Numbered from the stretch's first letter, positions 43,622-53,338 are shown. The stretch: DNA of 64,000 nucleotides from Gracilimonas sp040117685 (GCF_040117685.2 NZ_JBEDYP020000017.1:1-64000), one strand, 5' to 3'. Translations and numbers: made by a program. Notes: a model not told the origin generated them from the sequence alone.

Positions 43622-43766
43622 TTGTCATCGCGAGGAGCTTAAATAGTTGGAGTGGATATAGAACTATTTCGACGAAGCGATCTCCCAGAAATGGCAATTA
43701 AATTGAATAATAGAGATTGCCACGGGATTTGCTTCCTTCGGTCGCCGAATCCCTCGCAACGACATG
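43622..43766. repeat. Inverted-repeat element (TCATCGCGAGGAGC type) before lipA
   Basis: About 145 bp with ends TGTCATCGCGAGGAGC and, inverted, CCCTCGCAACGACA. Inner arms GACGAAGCGATCTC and GAGATTGCC...GCTTCC also pair. This is a MITE-like repeat type with no coding role. It creates a spurious 45-codon extension of the lipA frame (from 43652). Confidence 0.75.
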
Positions 43767-43786
43767 CTGAAATTACCAGAAGCACC

Positions 43787-44665
43787 ATGATTAAAGAACT
43801 ACAGGTAGTAGATAAGCCATCCGAAAATCGCAGACCCGACTGGCTGCGTGTTAAACTTCCATCAGGAGAGAAATTCAAGGAAGTTTCGGAGAATATCCGG
43901 AAACATAATTTGAATACAGTATGTGCTGAAGCCCGCTGCCCTAATATGGGCGAATGCTGGGGAGCCGGTACCGCTACCTTTATGATTTTGGGAGACGTTT
44001 GCACCCGTTCATGTGCTTTTTGCGCTATTAAGACTGGACGTCCTCCGCAAGACCTCGACTGGGATGAACCCAAACGAGTAGCTGATGCGGCGGCTAAGAT
44101 GGGCTTAAAGCACGTGGTACTTACTTCGGTTAACCGCGATGAACGCAAAGACGGCGGTGCACCTATTTTTGCAGAATGCCACAAAGAAATCCGAAAAGCT
44201 ATCCCCGGTGTAACCATCGAATCTCTGATTCCCGACTTTCGCGGAGAATGGGATGCCGCCCTTCAAATCGTATTTGATACTCCGCCCGATGTATTAAGTC
44301 ATAACCTGGAAACCGTACCAAGTAAATACCGAAGAGTTAGGCCTCAGGCTCGTTACGAGCGCTCGCTGGAACTCCTTCAGCGCACAAAGAATGCCGGGCT
44401 TAGAACCAAAACCGGTATCATGGTTGGTTTGGGCGAAACCCGGGAAGAAGTCATTGAACTGATGCAGGATTGCGTGGACCACGGCGTGGATGTACTCACA
44501 ATAGGTCAATACATGCAGCCTACCAAAATGCACCATCCGGTAATGGATTGGGTGCACCCCGACCAATTTGCGGAATACAAAGAAATCGGTGAGAAATTAG
44601 GCATAGAGCATGTGGAAAGCGGCCCTTTGGTTCGATCCTCTTACCATGCGGAGCGCCACGTTTAG
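43787..44665 (+). CDS. lipA: Lipoyl synthase (radical SAM)
   Basis: 292 residues from ATG 43787. Inserts two sulfurs into protein-bound octanoate. Both Fe-S sites are present: the auxiliary cluster motif in CAEARCPNMGECWG and the radical-SAM CxxxCxxC as CTRSCAFC. Also seen: TSVNRDERKDGG, IESLIPDFRGEW, GIMVGLGE and the C-terminal SGPLVRSSYHAE with the conserved RSSY serine. Longer starts lie inside the palindromic element upstream. Works with LipB to lipoylate dehydrogenase and glycine-cleavage subunits. Confidence 0.96.
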   Translation: MIKELQVVDKPSENRRPDWLRVKLPSGEKFKEVSENIRKHNLNTVCAEARCPNMGECWGAGTATFMILGDVCTRSCAFCAIKTGRPPQDLDWDEPKRVADAAAKMGLKHVVLTSVNRDERKDGGAPIFAECHKEIRKAIPGVTIESLIPDFRGEWDAALQIVFDTPPDVLSHNLETVPSKYRRVRPQARYERSLELLQRTKNAGLRTKTGIMVGLGETREEVIELMQDCVDHGVDVLTIGQYMQPTKMHHPVMDWVHPDQFAEYKEIGEKLGIEHVESGPLVRSSYHAERHV

Positions 44666-44771
44666 TAACCGGCCCCTATTATTTTCTGTTGATGAGTTTT
44701 TACAGCAATTTCAGCCAATAACCGTTAACTAATTTGCTGCGGTTGTAGTAACTTGGAGCAAATAAATAGCT

Positions 44772-45482
44772 ATGGTTTCATTATTTGTTGTTTTATTGGT
44801 CAGTTTCCTGTTGGGATCGATCCCATCCTCGCTTTGGGTGGGACAGATTTTCCATAAAACGGATATCCGAACGCAGGGAAGCGGTAATCTTGGAACCACC
44901 AACGCATTTCGAATTTTAGGGTGGAAATCAGGAGTATCAGTTTTGGTACTCGATTTTATGAAAGGCTTTGTAGCCTCTTTTTGGGTGAGTCTTTATGCTT
45001 TTGAAATTGGAAATGGCCCCATTGCCCCTCCCGGCTGGGAAGCCGATGCTTTTCTGAAAATTACCTGTGGATTGATGGCCGTTATAGGACATATGTTCCC
45101 CATTTTTGCCAATTTCAAAGGTGGAAAGGGGGCCGCAACCGCATGCGGTATGCTTTTTGGGATAGAACCGATTTCCATCAGTATTTCTTCCGTTGTATTT
45201 ATCGCTATTACCTTTTCTACCCGATACGTTTCTTTGGCTTCCATAACGGCCAGCTTTATCTACCCCATCAGTTTGGTGATTATGCGCTATGGGTTCGGGT
45301 ATTATGTAGATGGAAGCATCATCATTTTTGCCACGTTTATTGCAGCCGGTATTATTTACAAGCATAAATCAAATATTCGGCGTTTATTAGACGGAAATGA
45401 GAACCGTGTAAATCTTTACGGAAAGAAGAATAAAGAAGAAGATGAACAGGCTGCTGAGAAGTTGGCCGAGGCAGAAGCATGA
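44772..45482 (+). CDS. plsY: Glycerol-3-phosphate acyltransferase PlsY
   Basis: 236-residue inner-membrane enzyme that acylates glycerol-3-phosphate from acyl-phosphate. The three PlsY motifs are present: SFLLGSIPSSLWVG, GSGNLGTTNAFRILGWKSG, and HMFPIFANFKGGKGAATACG. A charged C-terminal tail (about 25 residues, K/E-rich) is longer than usual. Overlaps gpsA by 4 bp (ATGA): PlsY uses the product of GpsA, a functional and translational pair. Confidence 0.95.
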   Translation: MVSLFVVLLVSFLLGSIPSSLWVGQIFHKTDIRTQGSGNLGTTNAFRILGWKSGVSVLVLDFMKGFVASFWVSLYAFEIGNGPIAPPGWEADAFLKITCGLMAVIGHMFPIFANFKGGKGAATACGMLFGIEPISISISSVVFIAITFSTRYVSLASITASFIYPISLVIMRYGFGYYVDGSIIIFATFIAAGIIYKHKSNIRRLLDGNENRVNLYGKKNKEEDEQAAEKLAEAEA

Positions 45483-46495
45483 GTAAACGAAATGTTACTA
45501 TTGTCGGAGCAGGAAGTTTTGGAACGGCCCTGGCCCTGGTTCTGGATACCGCCGGAAACAACGTGCAGATGTGGGCCCGGGAGGAAAGCATTGCTAAACA
45601 GATTAATGAAAAGCACATCAATCCCTCTTACCTGAATGATGTGGATTTGCCGAAAGGTATACAGGCATACAACGATTTAGAGCAGTGCCTGAAATCTCAG
45701 GACATGGTCGTTTTTGCAACGCCTTCTCACACCCTGAGGGAATTAGCAGCCAAATTAAAGCCCTGCCTCGACGGGCATGAAATTCTGGTTACCGTAGCCA
45801 AAGGGATTGAAAACGACACCTTCAAAACCATGTCTCAAATATTGGTTGAGGTGATGGAGGGCACAACCTATGAGGATAATATCGGGGTATTATACGGCCC
45901 GAGTCATGCCGAAGAAGTTGGAAAACTGAAGCCGACTACGGTTGTTGCTGCTGCATATTCGACCCGGACGGCACGCATAATTCAGGAAACCTTCCTGACG
46001 CCTATGTTTCGTGTATACATCAATAATGATGTGATTGGAGTGGAAATAGGTGGTTCTGTAAAAAATATCATGGCTATTGCAGCGGGTATCGTGGATGGAG
46101 CTGAATTGGGAGATAATGCCAAGGCCGCACTCATTACCCGCGGGCTCCATGAAATGAAGCGCATGGGACTTATGATGGGAGCTCACTCCGATACCTTCTC
46201 GGGATTAACCGGAATGGGCGATTTAATCGTTACTTGCACAAGTACACACAGCCGGAACCGATCGGTAGGATTTCGCATTGGTAAAGGAGAGAAGCTGGAC
46301 GATATCATCGACAGTATGAATATGGTAGCTGAGGGCGTAAAAACAACAAAATCGGTTAGAGACTGGGCCGTTAAAAATAATGTTGAGATGCCCATTACCC
46401 GCGCCATTTACAGTGTTTTATTTGAAAATGTTGACCCGCGGGATGCGTTGTATGAACTCATGACCCGCGACCCTAAAGATGAAATCGTGATGTAG
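45479..46495 (+). CDS. gpsA: Glycerol-3-phosphate dehydrogenase (NAD(P)+)
   Basis: 338 residues. Reduces dihydroxyacetone phosphate to glycerol-3-phosphate for lipid synthesis. NAD motif IVGAGSFGTALALVL, LVTVAKGIE, LYGPSHAEEVG, the catalytic Lys in GGSVKNIMAIAAGI and FSGLTGMGDLIVTCTSTHSRN. Complete and typical. Confidence 0.96.
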   Translation: MSKRNVTIVGAGSFGTALALVLDTAGNNVQMWAREESIAKQINEKHINPSYLNDVDLPKGIQAYNDLEQCLKSQDMVVFATPSHTLRELAAKLKPCLDGHEILVTVAKGIENDTFKTMSQILVEVMEGTTYEDNIGVLYGPSHAEEVGKLKPTTVVAAAYSTRTARIIQETFLTPMFRVYINNDVIGVEIGGSVKNIMAIAAGIVDGAELGDNAKAALITRGLHEMKRMGLMMGAHSDTFSGLTGMGDLIVTCTSTHSRNRSVGFRIGKGEKLDDIIDSMNMVAEGVKTTKSVRDWAVKNNVEMPITRAIYSVLFENVDPRDALYELMTRDPKDEIVM

Positions 46496-46535
46496 CCGGT
46501 TTTATCCAGAGTTCAACCTATAATCATCTACAATC

Positions 46536-47234
46536 ATGAAAGACGAACTCGAGTTTTATTTACAATACACCGACAGCGTTCAGGTTTCCAGGCTCACCCC
46601 AAGCGACCTTAAAGGACTGATTCAAACCGGTGAAAGCAGCTTTTTGGAATTCAAACACAGTGTTGCTTCGCCCGAAAAAATTGCACGGGAAATTGCTGCC
46701 TTCGCCAATACAAAGGGTGGAACCATTCTGATCGGTGTTGAAGATAACGGTGAAATGGTAGGAGTGGAAGGGTATCACGAGGAAGAGTTTTGGCTAAACC
46801 AGGCTGCCTCGGAAGAATGTATTCCGGAAGTTCCGATCTCCATTGAACTGGTAAACCTTGGCGAACGCGATGTGCTGATTGTAAAAGTACCGGAAGCCGA
46901 AGAAAAGCCGGTGTATGTGAAAGGAAAGAAAGTTCGGCAGGTGTATGTACGCCTGGAAGATGAAAGCGTGGTTGCCAGCGATGAATATATAGAAGTGCTC
47001 AAGCAGAATTATTCTGATGAAGGTTTCACATTTGAGTATGGAGAAAAAGAGCAGCAACTCTTTCGTTTTCTGAATGAATACGGAGACATCACGGTTAAGA
47101 GGTTCTCACTGCTGATAAGTGTGACCACCTATCGTGCGGCTAAAATTTTGGTGAATTTAGTGAGTGCCGGAATTCTGGATTTATTCGAAAAAGACGGAAT
47201 TACGCATTACACATTTTCCAAAAAAAGTTCGTAA
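46536..47234 (+). CDS. AlbA_2/Schlafen-type ATP-binding domain protein
   Basis: 232 residues. The Schlafen AlbA_2 core is clear: ESSFLEFKHSVASPEKIAREIAAFANTKGGTILIGVEDNGEMVGVEG, then PVYVKGKKVRQVYVRLEDESV. The C-terminal ~80 residues resemble a winged helix (FRFLNEYGDITVKRFSLL) fitting a DNA-binding role. Family members are mostly uncharacterised; transcription control or nucleic-acid processing is possible. It follows gpsA by 40 bp and precedes the iron-sulfur carrier gene by 30 bp. Confidence 0.82.
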   Translation: MKDELEFYLQYTDSVQVSRLTPSDLKGLIQTGESSFLEFKHSVASPEKIAREIAAFANTKGGTILIGVEDNGEMVGVEGYHEEEFWLNQAASEECIPEVPISIELVNLGERDVLIVKVPEAEEKPVYVKGKKVRQVYVRLEDESVVASDEYIEVLKQNYSDEGFTFEYGEKEQQLFRFLNEYGDITVKRFSLLISVTTYRAAKILVNLVSAGILDLFEKDGITHYTFSKKSS

Positions 47235-47264
47235 TTTTGACTCGTTCTAAATAAAGGGAGCGAC

Positions 47265-47717
47265 ATGAGTGTTCAAGAAGAAAATTTAGATGATGTTATT
47301 TCCTCACTGATTGATGTGGATGAAGAGGAGGAAACGAGTTCACCACAGCCCATCACGCAAAAAGACTACCAGAAAAAAGAGCTGACCGGCGAGCCGGTGG
47401 TGCTTACCGAGCGGGCCGCCCGACAAGTGGAGAAAATCAAACAGCAGGAAGATATGGATGAGAACCTGTATCTGCGCGTAGCTGTTGATGGTGGAGGGTG
47501 TTCCGGTTTAAGCTACAAGCTGGGCCTCGACTACCGCACCGATGAGGATAATGTGTATGAAAGCCATGGGGTGGAAATTATCGTAGCCCCCAAACACCTT
47601 ATGTATTTAGAGGGAATGCAAATCGACTACCCCGATGGATTAGACGCTCGTGGTTTTACCTTTGACAATCCCAATGCCGTTGAGAACTGCGGCTGCGGCA
47701 CATCTTTCGCTATTTAA
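47265..47717 (+). CDS. A-type iron-sulfur carrier (IscA/ErpA family)
   Basis: 150 residues. The HesB/IscA core starts near residue 45 (VVLTERAARQVEKI) and holds the three cluster-binding cysteines: GGGCSGLSY and the C-terminal NCGCGTSF. Residues 1-44 are an unusual acidic N-terminal extension (DVDEEEETSS). The start has AAAGGGAGCGAC before it, a fair Shine-Dalgarno sequence; TAATTTTG at 47232-47239 may be its -7 element. It likely delivers clusters to enzymes such as LipA. Confidence 0.92.
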   Translation: MSVQEENLDDVISSLIDVDEEEETSSPQPITQKDYQKKELTGEPVVLTERAARQVEKIKQQEDMDENLYLRVAVDGGGCSGLSYKLGLDYRTDEDNVYESHGVEIIVAPKHLMYLEGMQIDYPDGLDARGFTFDNPNAVENCGCGTSFAI

Positions 47718-47740
47718 AGACCTCACCTCTTTCATAGTAT

Positions 47741-47850
47741 GTTGTCATTCCTGCACAGGCAGGTAAATAATTGGTACACGAAGACGAGCAGTTGTACTTT
47801 TATGACATCAAAATCCCGGGCACACGTCTCGAAATAACATAGTATAGAAA
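47741..47850. repeat. Degenerate palindromic sequence between convergent genes
   Basis: GTCATTCCTGCACAGGCAGG resembles the hairpin ends of the repeat at 1302-1577, and CATAGTAT occurs near both ends of the gap (from 47736 and from 47838). It looks like a decayed copy of a palindromic repeat; no gene is seen between 47718 and 47864. Confidence 0.4.
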
Positions 47851-47864
47851 CCTGCTTATAGTAA

Positions 47865-50204
47865 CTAATTATTATTCTCAGGCGAAGAGGTCATTCCCAA
47901 CTGCTCTTTCACCCGCTTGATGCCTTCCGTTGCTTTCAGTTTCCAGTCTTCTGTAACGTAACGACGAACCATCAATACGGAACAAGGAGCCCGGTCGGCA
48001 ATAATGTCCGGTATGGTTCCAAAGAGTACGTTTCGAATGCCCCACTCATGAGAAGCTCCGATAATAATCAGGTCATCCTGATGCTCTTCAAGCTCCTCCA
48101 GAATGCCGCCTGTTACATCTGTGGATTCTTTAATGGTGAAAACCACTTTGTCAAACCCTTCCAGCAAGGGGCTGACACGTTCCCGGAGTTCCTGCTCTTC
48201 TTCCTTAAGGTCGATGCCGGGCTTCACCAGCCGCAGAACGCGTAATTTGGCGTCAATGGCTTGCGCAATACGGATTCCTATTTCCATTCCAAGCCGTGCA
48301 TGAAGTCCGCCACCCCAGGGCACTACTACCGACTCAATGTTTTCCAGCTCACGGTCTTTCAGCACGGCCAGGTCAGCTTTCAGGTTTTTGATGATGGGCT
48401 GAATGGGAGTGTTATAAATACGGCCGAGGCTAAATCCTCCCTGCCATCCCATAACCAGCATGTCGGCTTCCCGGTTTTCTGTTTCGTTAATCAATCCTTT
48501 AAAGATATCGTGAGAAGCAGCCGAAGCTGAATCGAAGGTAGTGGAGGCAAGCACTTCTTTATTTCGGTAATCAAGGTTTTCAACCCGGGAGGCCTCACTT
48601 ATATTTTGGATACTTTCGCGAACCGGTTCTTGCTGCTGAATCATTCGTTCAACAGTTGAAATGGGAGTCTGAAAAGGAACTTTGAGCATGTTTAAACCCG
48701 TCACAGAACCGCCCTCTTCTTTACCTGTGGCTATGAGCTGAGAGACTTTTAGTAAAGCCTGCTCGTGAATGGGATTTGCAAGTGCGGTAATAACTTTACG
48801 TCCTTGCTTGATATCAAGCGCACGAATAGCCGGCGCCCATTCCTCAAATTCAGAATCGTGACGTTCGGGAGCTTCAACCAGAACCTTGATCCCCTTCTCC
48901 TTCCAATTCTGTTTGAATTGGGGAACGGCATGTTCAAACTCAACCCGGGATCTTCCCCAAATCATATACCAGGCCAGGCTAACAACGATAAGCACCACAA
49001 CGGCAATCTGGGCAAAAGTACCGGATGAAATAATAATGGACAAACAGCCAATAGCAGCAAGTATTTGCAGCCAGGGGGTACCCGGTGTTCGGTATGTGGG
49101 CTTGTACCAGTCCGGATTGGAGACCCGTAACACCACACAGCCAATATTGAGTGCGGCATAGCTGTAAAGTTGAAGCACACTGGCAATCTTGGCCAAATTT
49201 TCGAGGCTGTCGAGCAGCAGGAACAGCAGCGCCAGGATGCCTGTAAGCACAATAGCCCGGTAGGGAGTAAGTAATTTTTTGTGAATGGCACTTAACCAGT
49301 TTGGAACCATGCGGTCTCGGGCCATGGCAAGGTTAATTCGGGATGAAGCCATGATGCTGGCATTAGCAGACGATAAAGTCGCTAACAGTCCGGCAACGAT
49401 AATGGCGATGGCTCCGGGATTACCGAGGATGGTGCGTGCCGCAGTAGTTAAAGGATCACGAACATCAGCGATGGTAGATTGCGGAAACATGCCGCCGATC
49501 ACAAGTACAATGATTACATACAAAAGCGTGACCAGTGCTACAGAACCTATTAAAGCACGGGGTAAATTCTTGGAGGGTTTTTTAATTTCCTCGGCAACAG
49601 CTGCAATTTTCACAAATCCCAAAAAAGAAACAAAAACCAGGGCTGTGGTGGCAGAAATAGAATCAAAGCCAAAAGGCATGAACGGGTCGTAATAGTCAGC
49701 CTCGATATGAAATAATCCAAGAACACTGAATCCACCCAAGATCACAAACAAAATAAGAACCACTACCACCTGTGTACGGCCCGATTCTTTCGCACCCACT
49801 ACATTTAAAATAGTGAGCAAAACTCCTCCAATCACCGCACCCCAAAAGGCTGAAAGCGGCAGGAATTGAGCCATATATTCTCCCAGTCCATACAGGTAGA
49901 AAGCGATGGCAAAAGTAAGACTAAGCCAAATGCCGACCCCTGAAATAGCTCCGAAAGCAGGACCTAAGGAGCGGGAAACGAAAAAATAATCGCCTCCGGA
50001 TTTGGGCATCCCGGTTGCTAATTCAGCTGCGCTGGAGGCCGTAATCATACAAACCAATCCGGCAGATAAATAGGCAAAAATGGCCGCCGGCCCCGACATT
50101 TCCAAAGCAATACCAGCCAGCAAGAAAATACCTGCGCCTATCATGGTACCAGCTCCGATGGTTAAGGCGTCCCAAAATCCGAGCTCACGTTTTAAATCTG
50201 CCAT
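47865..50204 (-). CDS. APC-superfamily amino acid permease with C-terminal UspA domain
   Basis: 779 residues: about 12 transmembrane helices (about 10-415) with the APC opening GFWDALTIGAGTMIGAGIFLL, then two soluble ~150-residue regions of universal stress protein type. The last keeps the ATP-binding pattern IIGASHEWGIRNVLFGTIPDIIADRAPCSVLMVRR. It should carry amino acids or related cations, with the USP part sensing nucleotide or stress state. Start is ATG at 50204. Confidence 0.9.
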   Translation of the reverse strand: MADLKRELGFWDALTIGAGTMIGAGIFLLAGIALEMSGPAAIFAYLSAGLVCMITASSAAELATGMPKSGGDYFFVSRSLGPAFGAISGVGIWLSLTFAIAFYLYGLGEYMAQFLPLSAFWGAVIGGVLLTILNVVGAKESGRTQVVVVLILFVILGGFSVLGLFHIEADYYDPFMPFGFDSISATTALVFVSFLGFVKIAAVAEEIKKPSKNLPRALIGSVALVTLLYVIIVLVIGGMFPQSTIADVRDPLTTAARTILGNPGAIAIIVAGLLATLSSANASIMASSRINLAMARDRMVPNWLSAIHKKLLTPYRAIVLTGILALLFLLLDSLENLAKIASVLQLYSYAALNIGCVVLRVSNPDWYKPTYRTPGTPWLQILAAIGCLSIIISSGTFAQIAVVVLIVVSLAWYMIWGRSRVEFEHAVPQFKQNWKEKGIKVLVEAPERHDSEFEEWAPAIRALDIKQGRKVITALANPIHEQALLKVSQLIATGKEEGGSVTGLNMLKVPFQTPISTVERMIQQQEPVRESIQNISEASRVENLDYRNKEVLASTTFDSASAASHDIFKGLINETENREADMLVMGWQGGFSLGRIYNTPIQPIIKNLKADLAVLKDRELENIESVVVPWGGGLHARLGMEIGIRIAQAIDAKLRVLRLVKPGIDLKEEEQELRERVSPLLEGFDKVVFTIKESTDVTGGILEELEEHQDDLIIIGASHEWGIRNVLFGTIPDIIADRAPCSVLMVRRYVTEDWKLKATEGIKRVKEQLGMTSSPENNN

Positions 50205-50313
50205 AAAAAGATGTCCTAAATGAGTTAAGGGGCTAAGCTACTATCTATTCAACAGAAGTAAAATTATTAAGCAGCTAATTTTTTTGTTTTAGTGAAAGAT
50301 GAATCTTAGAAAA

Positions 50314-51564
50314 TCACCGACCTGGGATGTCATCCTTCTTGGCAATTAAACGCACTCCGCGCTTAAAGGTGATATAGTGCCAAACCCACTCAGCAAACAC
50401 TCTGAATCGGTTTCGGAACCCAATGAGAAAGAAAATGTGGATGAGACCCCACAGCAACCAGGCAAAAAAGCCGCTGAATTTAAACCCACGAATATCAGCC
50501 ACAGCCTTGGCGCGACCAATGGTTGCCATGGTCCCTTTATCCACATAGCGAAAGGGTGTTCGGTTATTAGAGTCTTTCTTAATTAAATCTCCCAAATATT
50601 TGCCCTGTTGAAGGGCTACCGGCGCCAGCCCGGGAAGTGGCCTCCCTTTGTTGTCTTTAACATGAGCAGCATCTCCGGCTACAAATATATGTGGAGAACC
50701 TGCAATGGAAAGGTCCGGTTCAACTATTGCCCTTCCAATGCGATCTGTCTCTATATCTAAGTTTTCAATTAGCGGAGAAGCCTTTACCCCTGCTCCCCAT
50801 ATAATGTTCGGCGTTTTGATAAACCGGTCGTCTATCTGTACACCATCTTCCTTCACCTCCTGTACGGGAGTATTCAACAGCACTTCAACTCCCATGTTTT
50901 CCAGTGTTTTCACCCCTTTTTCCGGGAGAGGTTCATCAAAGCCATTCAGGATACCATCAGCAGCTTCAACCAAATATATCTTGGTTTCTTCCGGCTTGAT
51001 ATTTCTGAAATCCCTCATCATGCTTCGTTTGGCGATCTCGGCAATAGATCCCGCCATTTCCACTCCGGTGGGTCCGCCACCTATCACCACATAAGTCAAA
51101 AAGGGTTTTCGCTTATCCGGATCAATGATTTGTTCGGCTTTTTCGAGAGACAGCAGAATACGTTCCCGAATTTCAAGGGCATCCGAAAGGGATTTTAATC
51201 CCGGGGCGTGTTGTTCCCAGTCTTCATTGCCGAAGTAGTTATATTGTGCACCGGGAGCTAAAATCAGGTAATGAAAAGGGAGGCTGGATCCGTTTTTAAG
51301 ACGAATACGATTGCTGGTTTTGTCAACCTCGGTTACTTCACCCAGAATAACCTGTACATTTTTCTGCTTGCTGAAAATAGCCCGGATGGGCATGGCAATA
51401 TCTCCGGGAGAAAGAGCTGCTGTAGCAACCTGATAGAGCAGAGGTTGAAACAGATGGTGATTGGTCTTGTCAACAATGGTGACGTTGAATGAAGTGCCGG
51501 CCAACTTTTTTGCAACCGAAATACCGACAAAGCCCCCGCCTACTATTACTACGTTTTTACCCAT
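50314..51564 (-). CDS. ndh: Type II NADH:quinone oxidoreductase (NDH-2)
   Basis: 416 residues. FAD motif IVGGGFVGISVAKKL, NHHLFQPLLYQVATAALSPGDIA (the quinone-side signature), the second Rossmann YVVIGGGPTGVEMAGSIAE and VFVAGDAAHV. A hydrophobic C-terminal helix (FFAWLLWGLIHIFFLIGF) anchors it to the inner face of the membrane. It passes electrons from NADH to quinone without pumping protons. Confidence 0.93.
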   Translation of the reverse strand: MGKNVVIVGGGFVGISVAKKLAGTSFNVTIVDKTNHHLFQPLLYQVATAALSPGDIAMPIRAIFSKQKNVQVILGEVTEVDKTSNRIRLKNGSSLPFHYLILAPGAQYNYFGNEDWEQHAPGLKSLSDALEIRERILLSLEKAEQIIDPDKRKPFLTYVVIGGGPTGVEMAGSIAEIAKRSMMRDFRNIKPEETKIYLVEAADGILNGFDEPLPEKGVKTLENMGVEVLLNTPVQEVKEDGVQIDDRFIKTPNIIWGAGVKASPLIENLDIETDRIGRAIVEPDLSIAGSPHIFVAGDAAHVKDNKGRPLPGLAPVALQQGKYLGDLIKKDSNNRTPFRYVDKGTMATIGRAKAVADIRGFKFSGFFAWLLWGLIHIFFLIGFRNRFRVFAEWVWHYITFKRGVRLIAKKDDIPGR

Positions 51565-51588
51565 ATTTAAGAAAAGTGAAGGTGGTTA

Positions 51589-52422
51589 TTATTTGATTCG
51601 TGGTCGTGAATCTTTTTCAACACTTTCTTCTTCATATTCATTTTCAGGAATTTCAATTTCCCCTTTTTCTTCTTCCTGACCTGCATCCTTAGAAAAAATG
51701 GCAGATTTAAAATGCCGTTCAATTTTTCCTGAAAGGATTTCCGCTAATTCCTGAAGATCTTTTTTACGTTTCTTTTTCCGGCTGTTTATGAACCGGGTAT
51801 AAAACACAGAAGCAGTAAGAATTAGTAGTGAAACAATGAGAGGAGGAGCGACCTCATTGCCTGTTTGCCCGAATATTGTGCCGGCAAATAACATGAAACC
51901 TCCGAAGGCTACCGCAATACCGGGCAGGTACAACTTATTGAGCGTTTTCAAGCTTTGGGAAACCGTAATTTTAGTGTTTCCATCAACCTGTTCGAACTCG
52001 ATTTCCGGGGAGTTTGCTGAGGCTATGAATTTTGAAGGCCCCACCGGTTTGGCTTTCCAGATGTACTTATTTCTCCTGCGGCTCACCTTGCCCAATGAGT
52101 TGAAGTGATACTCTGCCTGACTTTTCAATTCGTTAAAAAGCTCTTTATCCACTGAGCCTTTTGCATAACCGACAACCTTTGTGCTGTTAAAATCGTGGTT
52201 GTCTATAACCATTGCTTCCTGTACGGGAACCCCTTCCAATTCCACATAGGCTTCGTACACAAACTTTCGGGGGATGCCAAGCTCGTCCGTAATCTCCAGC
52301 AGCGACTGCATCTTATTGTTGGAAGGAGCTGTTATATCGGGAGAGCTCTGTTCTCCATATTTCTGGAGTAGTGTGGCTTTTTGTACAATTTGCCGGATTT
52401 CGTTGTCGGAGAGCTTTCCCAT
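51589..52422 (-). CDS. Membrane protein of unknown function
   Basis: 277 residues. N-terminal helical part (about 1-65) that resembles a small DNA- or protein-binding module (LSDNEIRQIVQKATLLQKYG, ITDELGIPRKFVYEA), a middle beta-rich domain, two transmembrane helices (about 168-212), then a basic stretch (RKKKRKK) and an acidic tail (EEEKGEIEIPENEYEEE). I do not recognise the family. It is encoded 13 bp after hslO on the same strand and 24 bp before ndh, so the three may form one transcript. Confidence 0.65.
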   Translation of the reverse strand: MGKLSDNEIRQIVQKATLLQKYGEQSSPDITAPSNNKMQSLLEITDELGIPRKFVYEAYVELEGVPVQEAMVIDNHDFNSTKVVGYAKGSVDKELFNELKSQAEYHFNSLGKVSRRRNKYIWKAKPVGPSKFIASANSPEIEFEQVDGNTKITVSQSLKTLNKLYLPGIAVAFGGFMLFAGTIFGQTGNEVAPPLIVSLLILTASVFYTRFINSRKKKRKKDLQELAEILSGKIERHFKSAIFSKDAGQEEEKGEIEIPENEYEEESVEKDSRPRIK

Positions 52423-52435
52423 AAGGTCAGATTAT

Positions 52436-53338
52436 TTAGTTCATTTTAGCCTGAGCATCCATCACAATTTTTTCGATCTCATCTTTCGAAATAAACTCCT
52501 TATTGTTGCAGTACTGGCACACCATTTCCTGTCCTTCACCGTCCATTTCTTTCAGGTCTTCATAATTCAGCATAGCCAGGGCATTCAGAAATCGTTTGCG
52601 GGAACAACGACAGAAAAAATCTACCGGCTGGCGGTTCAGTTCTTTGGCTTTGAGTGGTGAAACGGCCTTGTTCATAATCTCATCTATATACTGATCATCA
52701 GCCAGCAGTTCGTCGATGGGAGGGAATGAACCGAGTCGCTCCTGCAACATATCAATCTGACCGTCCGGGGCACCGGGCAGCCGCTGAATCATAAGTCCGC
52801 CTGCTTCAGTAACGTTTCCGTCTTCATCAATACCTACATCGGTTAGCAGTGCAGACGGAATTTGCTCGGATTGCGCCAGGTAATGAGCTACATCACTATT
52901 CACATCTCCTTTGATGAGCTCAATGGTACTCGTTTTAGGTTCGGCTTCATTATACAGCACCTTGGAAAAAGTCATGATGCCTAAGCCGATGCCATCTCCA
53001 AGTTCTGTTTCCGGGTTGGAATAATCCAGTTCAGCAGCCGGATTCTTTACGTATCCGCGAATCTCGCCAACCGAATTCGCTTCAGCAACGATAAACCCAA
53101 TCGGGCCGTCTCCATCCATGCGCATGCGGATGCGTTCTTCTCCTTTTAGCTCGGATGCAAGCAGCATAGTGGCCGTTAAAGCTCTCCCTAAGATGACGGT
53201 GTTGAGCAGAGAAAGCTGGTGGTTATCCCGTGCTGTTTTAACAACTTCCGTGGTTTTTACTACAGATATTTTGAAATGACCGTCTGTTGTGATTCCCTTG
53301 ATTAACCGGTCTTTGAAATTAAATTCTTCAATGTTCAT
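52436..53338 (-). CDS. hslO: Hsp33 redox-regulated chaperone
   Basis: 300 residues from the ATG at 53338 (MNIEEFNFKDRL). Cytosolic holdase activated by oxidation. The C-terminal zinc switch has four cysteines: CRCS, then CQYC about 40 residues on. The N-terminal domain has GRALTATMLLASELKGEE and the RMDGDGPIGFIVAEAN strand. A longer frame to 53380 lacks support. Oxidative control fits the thiol-redox genes elsewhere in the window. Confidence 0.94.
   Translation of the reverse strand: MNIEEFNFKDRLIKGITTDGHFKISVVKTTEVVKTARDNHQLSLLNTVILGRALTATMLLASELKGEERIRMRMDGDGPIGFIVAEANSVGEIRGYVKNPAAELDYSNPETELGDGIGLGIMTFSKVLYNEAEPKTSTIELIKGDVNSDVAHYLAQSEQIPSALLTDVGIDEDGNVTEAGGLMIQRLPGAPDGQIDMLQERLGSFPPIDELLADDQYIDEIMNKAVSPLKAKELNRQPVDFFCRCSRKRFLNALAMLNYEDLKEMDGEGQEMVCQYCNNKEFISKDEIEKIVMDAQAKMN

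Noticed and set aside
43652..43786. 45-codon N-terminal extension of lipA
   Set aside because: Encoded entirely by the palindromic element at 43622-43766 and its edge; known LipA proteins start near the 43787 ATG.
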